DNA of 64,000 bases, taken from positions 150,001 through 214,000 of the forward strand of contig JAXRKP010000269.1 of NCBI GenBank assembly GCA_037039925.1, in the 5' to 3' direction. A program made the position numbers and the translations under genes. Source of the stretch: Doris montereyensis (lineage: Eukaryota > Mollusca > Gastropoda > Nudibranchia > Dorididae). Below are positions 36,095 through 49,034 of the stretch, one piece after another. The notes below the pieces were generated by a model. That model was not told the origin of the DNA. It did no database searches and saw only the letters and a program-made list of their open reading frames with translations. Numbering within the stretch: the first letter of the stretch is position 1; the number at the start of each line of letters is the position of its first letter.

Positions 36095-36464
36095 AAGATA
36101 AAAAGAACTTGGAAAAATAAAGTAAAACAAACAAAGAAACTCTGTTGAATATAAAAAAATAGAGCCTTATAAACTCTTTGAGTATGAATGTACAAACATG
36201 TTAAATGAAAAACATTTTTTTTTTTTTTAGTACATTTGATCAATCAAGCCGCTGAAAAACCATTAAAAAACAAAAACGCAAAAAACAAAACAGCAGTGAG
36301 AAGGAACACCGATGTTGATAGATTCGTTGGCATGAAACGTACATAAAATATCTTTGTCAGTGCGGAAATTATCAAGAATAACATTAATAAATCATGGATC
36401 ATCACCTTTCACTCAGCAAGAACAATAAACCTAAAACTTTGAAAAAGCCAGAGTGGATTGTTTG
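36095..36464. other. Unassigned AT-rich
   Basis: Nothing recognised. Confidence 0.4.
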
Positions 36465-36785
36465 ACTGAAAATTTCACCGTTCACCGTAATATGCAGTGG
36501 GTGATATCAGGGTGAATGAACTCATTAAGATTTAACCCGGCTGAAACCGGCTGTATGGAAGAGGAGACGAATATAACAGAATAGACAGAAGAAAAAACAA
36601 TCTTTAATAATAATAATGCATTTATCTGCACTCCTGCAGGGTTTCAAATATCCGCATTTCACGTCATTAGCCATCATTAAAAAATGTACAACCAAAATGA
36701 AATGAAATGACACAAAAGTTCAATTTCATTGAAACTTACCGCACCCACCACATATTATTGTATGCGGTGATTTCAATGATAAAAA
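36465..36785 (+). repeat. Two partial dispersed-element copies
   Basis: 36465-36520 (TTTCACCGTTCACCG to GATATCAGGGTGAAT) and 36720-36780 (TTTCATTGAAACTTACCGC to GCGGTGATTTCA). Confidence 0.65.
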
Positions 36786-37147
36786 ACCCCCAAAACAATA
36801 ACAAATTCGTACAGATTCTTATTGAGCCACCAGTCTTAAATATCAAATTGAAGAATTTCAATCATGAAGCTAAACCACATTGTGGTGAAATGCTTTATCA
36901 ATATAGAGAAACAAAAATAATGTAAAAAAAACCAACAAAAATAATAAGATAAGGTTGTAACAAATCTTAATTCTTATCTATGATAAAGATAAATATATTC
37001 ATATATAAATATATATACATTCTATAAACATGACAACACATATTACTCAGTTCATAAATTGATTACAGAGCTTGCAAACACACAAACACACACATTGCTA
37101 TTAAATAGAAACACATGTCAACAATTCATAAATAGAAATACATCTGA
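36786..37147. other. Unassigned AT-rich
   Basis: Nothing recognised. Confidence 0.4.
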
Positions 37148-37232
37148 TGAAAACAGAAATGACATGTGATGAAAGCAGAAATGACATGTGATGAAAACAG
37201 AAATGACGTGATGAAAACAGAAATGACATGTG
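37148..37232. repeat. 20-bp repeat, four to five units
   Basis: GATGAAAACAGAAATGACAT units, one lacking two bases. Confidence 0.92.
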
Positions 37233-37364
37233 ATGAAACATTTCCCTAAAGAAAATCTTCCATCTATTTCCATCTATTTTCCATCCATCAACGTGATAAG
37301 ATGCCCTTACCAGCTCAACTAGATACATTGTATCAAACATCTATCATCATGTGCGGACAAGTTT

Positions 37365-37920
37365 CAGTTTCAATGAAATTGACCCCTTCCACCACCAAAC
37401 GCGGTGAACTCAGGGACGAATTAATCAAAGAGGACAAGGACAAGATGACAGACAAACAGGAGAGAGAGAAGGAAGTAGAACGTAGCAGTGGTAGCTGCCA
37501 ACCGTCCAATAAATGGATTTTGTTTGTTTGTTTCTTTGAAATTAACCACATCTACCATTGCGGTGATCTCAGGGCGAATTAAGAGGAAACAGCACGATAA
37601 AAGGTAAGTGACAAAAGAAGGAAAGGAAAGAAGTAAGACCTACCAGCATCCCCGTGTCTGATACGGAAGACAGAGGGACGTTGAAAGACTGGACAGAAAA
37701 GATTTGTTTTGTTAAAAACTGAAATTTACCCCGACCACCATGGTGCTGGTGAATTCAGAGGAAACAGCGACGACAGAAGGGAAGTGAACAGAGGAAACAG
37801 CGAGACAAAAGGGAAGTGAACAGAGGAAACAGCGAGACAAAAGGGAAGTGAACAGAGGAAACAGCGAGACAAAAGGGAAGTGAACAGAGTAAAAAGGAAA
37901 GAGGTAGGACCTACCAGCCC
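37365..37920 (+). repeat. Three dispersed-element copies, the third internally amplified
   Basis: Copies at 37365-37505, 37535-37660 and 37715-37920. In the third, a 32-bp part (GAACAGAGGAAACAGCGAGA, CAAAAGGGAAGT) is repeated four times (37755-37885), so a minisatellite began inside the element. Confidence 0.85.
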
Positions 37921-38217
37921 GCAAAGTGGAAAAAGTGGGACACTTACCAGTAGCGGCAAAACCCATCCATTGACTGCACATCCAAATAACGCCAGAGACG
38001 AAGGAACAAAAAATTGCACACTACCACTATACCTATAATACTACTGCCCGCCCCCCCCTCCTCCCCGGCGGTTGTGTCGTGTCCGGCCTCTCTTGACCAC
38101 CTGTAATGGAATTTCCTCTTCCTGAAGTGGGAACACCCACCCACCGATTGCATAAAGCAAATGACACCAAAGATGAAGAACAAACATGGCATGCTACTGC
38201 TAAACAACAACAACAAC

Positions 38218-38219
<2 letters not shown>

Positions 38220-38272
<53 letters not shown>
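38220..38272. repeat. AAT triplet array in the receptor 3' flank
   Basis: About 18 AAT units starting 15 bases past the receptor stop codon, probably inside the 3' untranslated region. Confidence 0.95.
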
Positions 38273-38274
<2 letters not shown>

Positions 38275-38286
38275 GTGGCACCTCGC

Positions 38287-38520
38287 TCAGACGGTCGTGC
38301 CCAGCTCCTTGTTGACCACCTGATACGGATTCTCCTCTTCCGTTTCCAACTCCCGCTCCTTGGCTTTCGTCTTGACAAAGTCGATGTCGGTGTATGCCAC
38401 CTCCTCCTCAACCGGTTTACCCTCGTTCTTTCCCTTGGGCTTGATGGCCTTCTTCTTTGCTTTCTTGTCTCCCTTGCCAACGGCAAAGTCGATAGAAGCG
38501 TAGTGCAAACCGTCCTCATT
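38287..38520 (-). CDS. Ig-superfamily receptor, last exon: tail with two ITIM-like motifs
   Basis: 77 codons and TGA. The exon starts after ...GTGTCCTCAG in phase 0, matching the phase-0 end of the exon at 49432. It encodes NEDGLHYASIDFAVGKGDKK, a lysine-rich linker (KKAKKKAIKPKGK), EEEVAYTDIDFVK, ENPYQVV and the C-terminus ELGTTV. LHYASI (Tyr 7) and VAYTDI (Tyr 43) both fit the ITIM consensus (I/V/L/S)xYxx(I/V/L), the docking site for SH2 phosphatases in vertebrate receptors; in this animal the role is inferred. TTV at the end fits a class I PDZ ligand. The exon belongs to the cytoplasmic tail of the receptor whose FN3 and membrane exon is at 49432-50192. The upstream intron end is massively repeated (38521-39670). 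Confidence 0.9.
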   Translation of the reverse strand, partial: NEDGLHYASIDFAVGKGDKKAKKKAIKPKGKNEGKPVEEEVAYTDIDFVKTKAKERELETEEENPYQVVNKELGTTV

Positions 38521-39670
38521 CTGAGGACACAATGATAATGGTAATAATATATATATATAGTGCATTCTGTGGACACAATGAAAAAGGTAATAATATAAAT
38601 AGTGCATTCTGTGGACACAATGAAAAAGGTAATAATATAAATAGTGCATTCTGAGGACACAATGATAATGGTAATAATATGTAGTGCTTTCTGAGGACAC
38701 AATGATAAAGGTAATAATATGTAGTGCTTTCTGAGGACACAATGATAATGGTAATAATATGTAGTGCTTTCTGAGGACACAATGATAATGGTAATAATAT
38801 AAATAGTGCATTCTGAGGACACAATGATAATGGTAATAATATAAATAGTGCATTCTGAGGACACAATGATAATGGTAATAATATAAATAGTGCATTCTGA
38901 GGACACAATGATAATGGTAATATATATGAGGACACAATGATAATGGTAATAATATGCATTCTGAGGACACAATGATAATGGTAATAATATGTAGTGCTTT
39001 CTGAGGACACAATGATAATGGTAATAATATGTAGTGCTTTCTGAGGACACAATGATAATGGTAATAATATGTAGTGCTTTCTGAGGACACAATGATAATG
39101 GTAATAATATGTAGTGCTTTCTGAGGACACAATGATAATGGTAATAATATGTATGAGGACACAATGATAATGGTAATAATATGTAGTGCATTCTGAGGAA
39201 ACGGTGATAATGGTAATAATATGAAGTGCTTTCTGAGGACAAGATGATAATGGTAATAATATATAGTGCATTCTGATGACATGATGATAATGGTAATAAT
39301 ATGTAGTGCTTTCTGAGGATACAATGATAATAGTAATAATCTGTAGTGCTTTCTGAGTACATGACGATAATGGTAATAATATGTAGTGCTTTCTGAGGAC
39401 ACAATGATAATGGTAATAATATGTAGTGCTTTCTGAGGACATGATGATAATGGTAATAATATGTAGTGCTTTCTGAGGACAAGATGATAATGGTAATAAT
39501 ATATAGTGCATTCTGATGACATGATGATAATGGTAATAATATGTAGTGCTTTCTGAGGATACAATGATAATGATAATAATATATAGTGCATTCTGATGAC
39601 AAGATGATAATGATAATAATATGTAGTGCTTTCTGAGGACACAATGATAATAGTAATAATGTATATAGTG
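38521..39670 (-). repeat. 40-bp minisatellite made of the intron's 3' splice acceptor, ~28 units
   Basis: On the minus strand each unit ends CATTATCATTGTGTCCTCAG, identical to the acceptor of the adjoining exon, followed by AATGCACTAC or a close variant. The true exon begins AATGAGGACGGTTTGCACTA, so the unit looks like the exon start with about 11 bases removed. The array directly abuts the exon at 38520. It is free of stops on the minus strand and stays in frame with the exon back to 39780. Confidence 0.95.
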
Positions 39671-40802
39671 GAGTTAAAACCAAAAAAAACCCACCTCGAT
39701 TGTGCACATTGTGGTAAAAGCATGAAATTCCCACAGGTGAAAGAGCTTTGAAAGACAAACAAAATGTGATATAGAAGCAAGCTAACAAATGACTATTAAG
39801 AGAGTTAGAGCCATCTGAAAATATCAATAACATTTTATGGCATATTTAAAATACAGAACACAGCATTGGTTCTGTCACAACTATTTCAATGTCAACCCTC
39901 TTTATTTATTTATTATTTTTATTTTTTATTTTAAAATTATTTTTTTTATTGACTAGGCTACCAAGTAGATCTAGAAATGTAATTCTAACTCTACTCAAGT
40001 AGCTAATAATATTTTATTAAGAATACTTTTTTTTTAAAAACGAAGTACATGTAATATATAAAAGATATAAATGGGCAAAGGGACATGAATAACAGTGGGG
40101 GGGGGGGGGAGCGGAAATGGGGTCACGCCTGTCTTGGTGGCCGAGAGGCTGAAACAAGGGAAAAATTATTGCCGCGAAAGATGGCCAAGGAGATTCTTTC
40201 GAACAGCCAAGCCGTTTCTCTCGGATCGCCTGTCGTGGGCGAGATACGCGACCGATCTCAGAGATAGATGCCGCACCTGCTGGACTGACGATACCGATAC
40301 TCTTTATTTTGTCATGTCACCAATGCGCATACACTTACAGTATACACACATTCACAGACACAAATACACACAGACGCCGTATCAAGATCCTGAAAAACCG
40401 GAAATGATGACGTAGATCCCTCCCCCCCCAATCCCCGTACCCGAGAAAATTTTTGACTGAACATAAAAGCATAGGGACTTGTCCTCCTTGAAATCTGATT
40501 GCATATTTGAATTCAGCGACTCAAATATATCCTAGTCTACGCGTGGAAATACAAAATTAAGTATTAGGTTAGGAGAAAATATATATTTTTTTAATTAATC
40601 GGATGCGTATTTCTGTGTGTTGAACTTCTAGATCTAGATTTACATCCACTTTCCTCCCCAACGGCAAACGCCGAGGCAAGGGCAATGCCAGACGCCAGTG
40701 CGTAGCCTTCGTACTAGAGATAGCCTGCGCTAACCACAGCGTGACGTCACACCGTGTGGCGGTGGTCTCAGAGAGCGAGTGAGGGGGAGGCTAGAATTAA
40801 AT
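39671..40802. other. Intron sequence, partly GC-rich, unassigned
   Basis: 40085-40300 is GC-rich with an open frame of about 100 codons (VAERLKQGKNYCRERW) that I do not recognise. Near 40735-40760 is GCGTGACGTCACACCG, a perfect TGACGTCA palindrome (CRE-like). No exon evidence. Confidence 0.45.
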
Positions 40803-41060
40803 AGTAATAATAATAATAATAATAAGATCATTTATATGGCACATTCTGCCTAGACCTCGAGGCGCTTCACAAAAAAGACATTTGCACAACCACATCGCAG
40901 ACAGACACAACACGCACCCAAACACACACTGTAGCAGCTGAATTGAAATAAGTAAAATACAATGTATTAGAAGTATTTGTTGAAAAGATGTGTCTTCAGA
41001 TGTCTCTTAAATATCGCAATGCTACCAGCAGTCTTCAAGGAAGACGAATAGTAGTAATGC
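40803..41060 (-). mobile_element. LINE 3' end (CR1/L2-type)
   Basis: Minus strand gives SIAIFKRHLKTHLFNKYF and a stop near 40970: the FKxxLKTHLF ending of CR1/L2-type reverse transcriptases. It is followed by a short 3' region with GAAGCGCCTCGAGG and TTATTATTATT as tail. Confidence 0.72.
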
Positions 41061-43018
<1,958 letters not shown>

Positions 43019-45793
43019 CTTGAGTGTACTAAATGTACTATATGCCAGACCGATACACATGAAAACTTAGAAAGCCCTGCCAAACAAAGTGCTTCAAAGT
43101 TTAAGGCTACAAAATCTTCGAAATGATCGTACACAAATGTCTTTGTCACACGACGGAAGATGAGTTAAGCTTAGCCATTTCATCAATGGATGAAGAAGAT
43201 GATCTTGCAACAACGCTAAGGGAGCATGCTGCCATGTGGCACAAATCTTGGGGTGCAAGATTCAAAAACACCAAACTTCAACGGGGATGAAAAAGGTATC
43301 TGAAAGCTCCTCCTCTGGCAAACTTGTTCATTCTGACAAAACTGGCCATGAAGCACAAACACGTAGATGTGCGTCTTCTACATCCAGCGTAGGAATTTTG
43401 GCAATAGAAACTAACAGAGGAAATTGATTTTTCTGTGAAAAGGAGGAAGATGATAGAAATGAAATGCATTCTGTCATGACTTTAGAGGTAAAGCGACATG
43501 ATAAAATGATTGCAGAGAAAACAAAAGACGCAAAGCTACTGGCAAAATTTACACATGGCGATATAGTTGCGCAAGAGGCTCATTATCATCGAAAATGCCT
43601 GCTAACTTTGTCAAAAATTAAGGGAAAGGCATGCTATCGAACCGGATACACACCAAGTGGAAAATACTGTTCTAGCAGAACTTGTCTCGTTTCTGGAGGA
43701 GTGCGCTTTGGAGGATACGCCAAGAATTTACAAACTTGCGACACATCGGGGAAATGTACAATGAGAGTTTAAAAGAATATGGATCAAAATAACTGAGAGA
43801 AGACATACCACCCGTTTGAAAGAAAGTCTTTTTCAACAACTTCCAAACCTTCAGGAGACAAACCAAGGTAGATATGTTTTGTTGTATTTCCAAGATGAAG
43901 TTCCTAGTTTGATGAAGAAGGCAAGTCTGATAGTCATTCTGATTCATTCAAAGCAAGTTCGACTTTGATAGAGATGCATTGATGATGTTTCAAGAGTTGT
44001 ATCTATTTTCACATTAAATACCTGAGTGTCTGAAAAATAAATATTTTTAAAAATTAAAAAAAAAAAAAAAAAGTCTGATAGTCACACAGCAAAACTAACC
44101 CGGAGAGATATCACCAACCATCAAGTATTCTCTTTTAAGGAACATTTTAAAATCCCATTGACAGTGACCCCACTTTCTGCGGTTGTTGATGAAAATGATA
44201 TTGATAGGAAGTAGTGCAGAAGATGATCTAAGCATTTGCCAGAAAGAGGCACTGATGCTCAGTCAACTTATTATTTTTAACTCTGTCCAGAGAGCAAGAG
44301 CAGAAACTAACAGCGCAGAGAAACAAAATGTTATAGCAAGTGCAAAAGAAACGTCAAGCCCTCTATACGTTGGACTAAAAATCCACGGCCAAACCCGATC
44401 GAAAGGTTTAGTGGGTACACTGTTTCACTTAGGCATCTGTGACTCGTATACGTGAGTCATGACCTTTTTAACAGACACTGCCAATTCAGTATGCTCTGAG
44501 TATGAATCCGAGGGTGTTGTTTGTCCATTATCTTCGTGGAAAACATTTTTTACAACTGCTGCTGTGGACAATATCGATTATAATCCATCATCGGCTAACG
44601 TAAAGATTCTTGTCATGGCACAGGGATGTCCTTATTTCAACATTGAACAGAAGAACAGCCTGGCATCCTAAGGAAAACATGAAAAAATAGCCATTCTGGC
44701 AAGAATGTAAAGGATTTGGCAACAGAACTAACAGAAGTGATGCAAATTCCAAACATTTTCAAGTGCCTAGCATTCACCAACCTATAATTTTTGAGTCACA
44801 TTCTACCGGCAGAGCTTAAAGTTACAGCCCGTCTCAGATAAACTGCAAGTTTCATCGGAAAACTTAATATTTGTAGCTTTCAATGCTGTTGCTACAGCTA
44901 ATGAAGCATGGGGCATATCGATAATCAGTATGTTACCCATGTTGTATGACAGTGCCAATCATATCGCCAACGTGAAGCATTATATGGAGCTGTTGAATAT
45001 CTCAACCCAGGACAGACACCAGTCATTGCCGTTGAACAACCATTATACGCGCTTGCCAAACAAGTTCAATTGACATGGCCAGGTGAATATGGAGAATACA
45101 AAATTGATATATTTCTTGGTGGGTTGCATATAGAGATGGCTGTTCTTAAAATGGTTGGATCTGTACTTGGCGGAAGTAGATGGACACAGGCGATAACAAA
45201 ATCTGGCCTGTGTGGGCCTGGTACAGCATGTTCAATGTTGAAAGCTTCTCATCTCAAGCATTGCAGGCATGCGCATGAAGTTACAGCCGCAGCTCGTTAT
45301 TATCTCCAACAAGACGTACACCTTCAGGCAATTGACGATGGAACAATTAGAAACGACAAAGCCTTCAAAACATAGTGCAAGGAGTCAAAGGAATGTCGTG
45401 GAACATTTTTCTACTAGTCATTGATCCGTGAAACTGAGCTCACGATCTTAAAATTCACCAGATCAGTGAGAGAAGGAGATGTTGAATTATATGTATATTC
45501 ACTTCATCAATTAACGCCTTTGCTGATTGCCATGGACCACACAAATTACACATGATGGCTGAAATTCTTTGTCAGCTACAAACTCAAAAGAAATCCCCAC
45601 TGAATGGGGCTGGATTCTCAATGACAACTGCCTTGCTCCATTCTGGACACCTATGCCTGAAGCATCCACATCCTGCCAGGAACTGATCACGCATGGCTGC
45701 CGTAAAGTGTGTAAAACAACCCGTGGCTGTATGAAGGCTGCGTTACCTTGTACAGAAATGTGTTTTTGTGGTGGGGTCTTGTCTTGCATGTAA
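43019..45793 (+). pseudogene. Broken member of an uncharacterised repetitive protein family (GGLHIEM type)
   Basis: Plus-strand pieces, in order but in different frames: KCTICQTDTHENLESPAKQS (43030), ATTLREHAAMWHKSW (43215), FCEKEEDDRNEMHSV (43432), KLLAKFTHGDIVAQEAHYHR (43530), SPLYVGLKIHGQTRSKGLVG (44360), SWKTFFTTAAVDNIDYNPSS (44540), WPGEYGEYKIDIFLGGLHIE (45075), then EWGWILNDN and CRKVCKTTRGCMKAALPC, TEMCFCGG (45600-45785). I recognise this as a multi-copy family of long proteins found in molluscs, cnidarians and amphioxus, with CxxC motifs at both ends, of unknown function and probably mobile. At least six frame breaks plus a 134-bp insertion inactivate it. It lies antisense in the receptor's fourth intron. 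Confidence 0.75.
43923..44084 (+). mobile_element. 134-bp retrotransposed insert with poly(A) and perfect 14-bp duplication
   Basis: AAGTCTGATAGTCA occurs at 43923-43936 and 44071-44084. The insert between ends with AAAAATAAATATTTT (polyadenylation signal AATAAA), then TTAAAAA and a run of 15 or more A. This is the signature of LINE-driven insertion of a 5'-truncated mRNA or SINE. The source is not recognised. It is younger than the host pseudogene copy. Confidence 0.88.
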
Positions 45794-45866
45794 CTAGGAA
45801 TAACATAAGATCTGTGTACCGTGATGTACCAAGTGTACATTTTTATGTGTGTTTGTTTATGCGCGT

Positions 45867-45925
<59 letters not shown>

Positions 45926-46417
45926 TAAAGGATAAAGTTGATATTTGATTATTTTTTTAACATACCGGTACTGAGTAAGATATTTTGCGTTCTTATGTAA
46001 TTAGGTGACTTTCTTTGTAAATAAGAGTAAGATTTAAAACAAATAACAACCACTTACCTTGGCTATAAGACTAACGCAATTTCTCTAGTGGTCATTATGG
46101 TCAATATTATGTGACAACGAATACGATACCCGGTGTTTTCTCTTACATATCTTTTCCTCTTCACAATTTCAATGTTAGTTAAAATGTGAAATGAGATTAA
46201 ATCTAACAAATTGTAACACACAGAAGCAAACCGGATTTTTTGTATGTATTGATCAGTCTAATGGTCAGTTCAGGACTTATTGCTATCGTTTTGGCGTCTT
46301 GAATGCGAATTATAAGCAAACCCAAATACTTATACACATGCATTTCAATTTTCTGTTTAAATCTTGCTTATTTGTTCAATTGGTCAATTTAGCCGGACGT
46401 TCAGTAATACTGGTCAT
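45794..46417. other. Intron sequence with a TG run
   Basis: TG repeat at 45868-45916. Rest unassigned; from about 46250 it begins to resemble the satellite that follows. Confidence 0.5.
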
Positions 46418-46549
46418 AAGGTCATCATAGTGTTTGCGCTTGTCAATGTTAAGTTATGATAAACCCACTCTGTCCTTCTATTACACACTGATTGACATTC
46501 ACACACGTTGTTCTCAAAACTTGGTCAGTCGAGGATTTTATATATATAT

Positions 46550-46580
<31 letters not shown>

Positions 46581-47280
46581 CAAAATAAAGTGGACATTTC
46601 ACCGGTCAGTTTTGCCATTCACGATCCATCGGTCATCATAGACTTAGCACTTATCAGTAATAAGTTATGATAAATTACTCTGACCTTCCATGAGACATTT
46701 ATTGATGATTAGGAAAAAAATTTTTATATACAAATAAAGTAGACATTTCACTGGTCAGTTTTGGTCATTCATGGTCAAATGCTCATCATAATTTGTCAAT
46801 AGTGAGCTATGAGAACTTTGCTCCGCCTTTCCATAAAACAGTTATTGATGATTTCAGAATTTGGTTAGCCCAGGAAGTTTTTATTAAAACATGCACATAC
46901 AGTCGACATTCCATTGGTCAGTTTTGGTAATTCAGGGTCAAACGGTCATCATAGTCTTTGCGCTTGTCAATAATAAGTCATGATAAATTTACTCTGCCCT
47001 TCCCTGAGGCATTCATTGACGATCAGGAAGTTTTTTTATACAAATAAAGTGGGCATTTCACTGGTCAGTTTTGGTCACTCACGGTGAAACGGTCATCATA
47101 GTGTTTGCATTTGTCAATAATAAGTTATGATAACCTTACTCTGCCATTCCATGAAGCATTTATAGACGATTATACACGTTGTTCTCACAATTTGGTCAGC
47201 TCAGCAAGTTTTTTGCTATACAAATATAGTGGACATTTCACTGGTCAGTTTTGGTCATTCAGGGTACTTTCTCAGAGTGG
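46418..47280. repeat. ~150-210 bp satellite-like unit, five copies
   Basis: Units start near 46420, 46629, 46788, 46944 and 47090 with GGTCATCATAG, then TTGTCAATAATAAGTTATGA, CATTTATTGA and CAAATAAAGTGGACATTTC, ACTGGTCAGTTTTGG. Copies differ by substitutions and by a TA run in the first, so it is older than the short minisatellites. Confidence 0.85.
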
Positions 47281-47394
47281 TTCTATGTCAGCAATCATTT
47301 ATATTTATATTGGTATTAGCTACAATATTGCCAAGTTTGGTGTTTTTACCACAATTTGCCCAATTTTTGCACTAACTGACTCCACTTATAGTGC

Positions 47395-47705
47395 ATTCTG
47401 GGGACACAATGATAATGGTAATAATAATATGAAAAGTTGATAGAAGCCTAGTGCAAACTGTCCTCAATCTGGGGACACAATGATAATGGTAATAATAATA
47501 TGAAAAGTTGATAGAAGTGTAATGCAAACTGTCCTCAATCTGGGGACACAATGATAATGGTAATAATAATATGAAAAGTTGATAGAAGCGTAATGCAAAC
47601 TGTCCTCAATCTGGGGACACAATGATAATGGTAATAATAATATGAAAAGTTGATAGAAGCGTAATGCAAACTGTCCTCAATCTGGGGACACAATGGTAAT
47701 GGTAA
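47395..47705 (-). repeat. 71-bp tandem units containing splice acceptor plus start of the last receptor exon
   Basis: Minus-strand unit: CATTATCATTGTGTCCCCAG then ATTGAGGACAGTTTGCATTA, CGCTTCTATCAAC. The exon at 38520 begins AATGAGGACGGTTTGCACTA, CGCTTCTATCGAC. The exon-like parts are at 47436-47468, 47507-47539, 47578-47610 and 47649-47681, encoding EDSLHYASIN, with one copy mutated to a stop (CACTAG) and one to HYTSI. After 33-36 exon-like bases each unit returns to intron sequence with no GT donor. These are duplicated pseudo-exon starts about 9 kb upstream of the real exon. Confidence 0.92.
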
Positions 47706-47865
47706 TAATAACATTAATGAATACCCATTGTGGAAAATAAGCTTTATGCGTTTTACAGGATTGAAAAGTTGAAAAGGTTAACCTAAAAATTGTAGACATA
47801 AACTTATGAATCAGCATGTAAAACAATGGTACTTTTTTACTTACACAAATTGTTTTTTAAATTAA

Positions 47866-47978
47866 TGATGAAAGCATGGCATGAATAAACGATGAAAGCA
47901 TGGCATGAATAAACCATGAAAGCATGGCATGAATAAACGATGAAAGCATGGCATGAATAAACGATGAAAGCATGGCAT
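47866..47978. repeat. 24-bp minisatellite, five units
   Basis: GATGAAAGCATGGCATGAAT plus AAAC per unit. Confidence 0.95.
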
Positions 47979-47984
47979 GAAACA

Positions 47985-48245
47985 TAAGAATAAATACATT
48001 AAAATAGTACATAAGATCAATGAAACTTAATTTGTAAAAACATGAGTTTTTAATTATTTTCTTAAAGTAGCAGGACATGTCAATTCCTTAACTGATTTGG
48101 GAGACTGCTACTGACTATAGGAGCTGTGTAAGAGAAGGACCGTTCACCTAGAGATTTAAGTTTAGTTCTAGGATTTCAAACTTTAATGTATCCATTGATG
48201 ATCTGAGTATTCGTGGTGGAACATATTATGGTGACATATTATGGT
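47985..48245 (-). mobile_element. LINE reverse-transcriptase C-terminus fragment (CR1/L2-type)
   Basis: Minus strand: VPPRILRSSMDTLKF, then LKSLGERSFSYTAPIV and SSLPNQLRN, then CYFKKIIKNSCFYKL. This is the RxLRSS..GxRxFSxxAPxxWNxLP..FKKxxK pattern at the end of many CR1/L2-type RTs. Frame changes are present. Confidence 0.72.
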
Positions 48246-48347
48246 GTACGGTAAGCATGTGTGAAATGTAGGATGGTGCTGTGTTATTAATGCTCTAACG
48301 GCAGACTACTGGTAGCCAGCGTACTAGACACTACACGGTCAACATTT

Positions 48348-48932
48348 GGGCTGGTGGGCCCCTTCTCAGCTGGTGGGCCCCTTCTCAGCTGGTGGGCCCC
48401 TTCACAGCTGGTGGTGGTGGGCCCCTTCTCAGCTGGTGGGCCCCTTCAGCTGGTGGGCCCCTTCACAGCTGGTGGGCCCCTTCTCAGCTGGTGGGCCCCT
48501 TCACAGCTGGTGGTGGTGGGCCCCTTCTCAGCTGGTGGTGGTGGGCCCCTTCTCAGCTGGTGGGCCCCTTCTCAGCTGGTGGGCCCCTTCTCAACTGGTG
48601 GTGGTGGGCCCCTTCTCAGCTGGTGGGCCCCTTCTCAACTGGTGAGCCCCTTCTCAACTGGTGGTGGTGGGCCCCTTCTCAGCTGGTGGGCCCCTTCTCA
48701 ACGTGGGCCCCTTCTCAGCTGGTGGGCCCCTTCTCAGCTGGTGGGCCCCTTCTCAGCTGGTGATAGTGGGCCCATTCTCAGCTGGTGGGCCCCTTCTCAA
48801 CTGGTGGTGGTGGGCCCCTTCTCAACTGGTGGTGGTGGGCCCCTTCTCAGCTGGTGGGCCCCTTCTCAGATGGTGGGCCCCTTCTCAGATGGTGGGCCCC
48901 TTCTCAACTGGTGGGCCCCTTCTCAGCATGGC
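48348..48932. repeat. 19-bp GC-rich minisatellite with 25-bp variants, ~28 units
   Basis: Units read CTGGTGGGCCCCTTCTCAG; variants add GGTGGT. The 251-codon plus frame is an artefact and lies in the receptor intron. Confidence 0.95.
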
Positions 48933-49034
48933 ATGGAAGAAAGACAATGGTCAGTAAGGCTCAAGGCAACCACCAAGACTGACTATGGCTATGTAAATAA
49001 TATACTTTTTTGTTTTTTTTTTTTAAAATTTGAT

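Noticed and set aside
40085..40415. Possible extra receptor exon in a GC-rich patch
   Set aside because: The open frame is on the plus strand, opposite to the gene; no splice sites or known domain on either strand.
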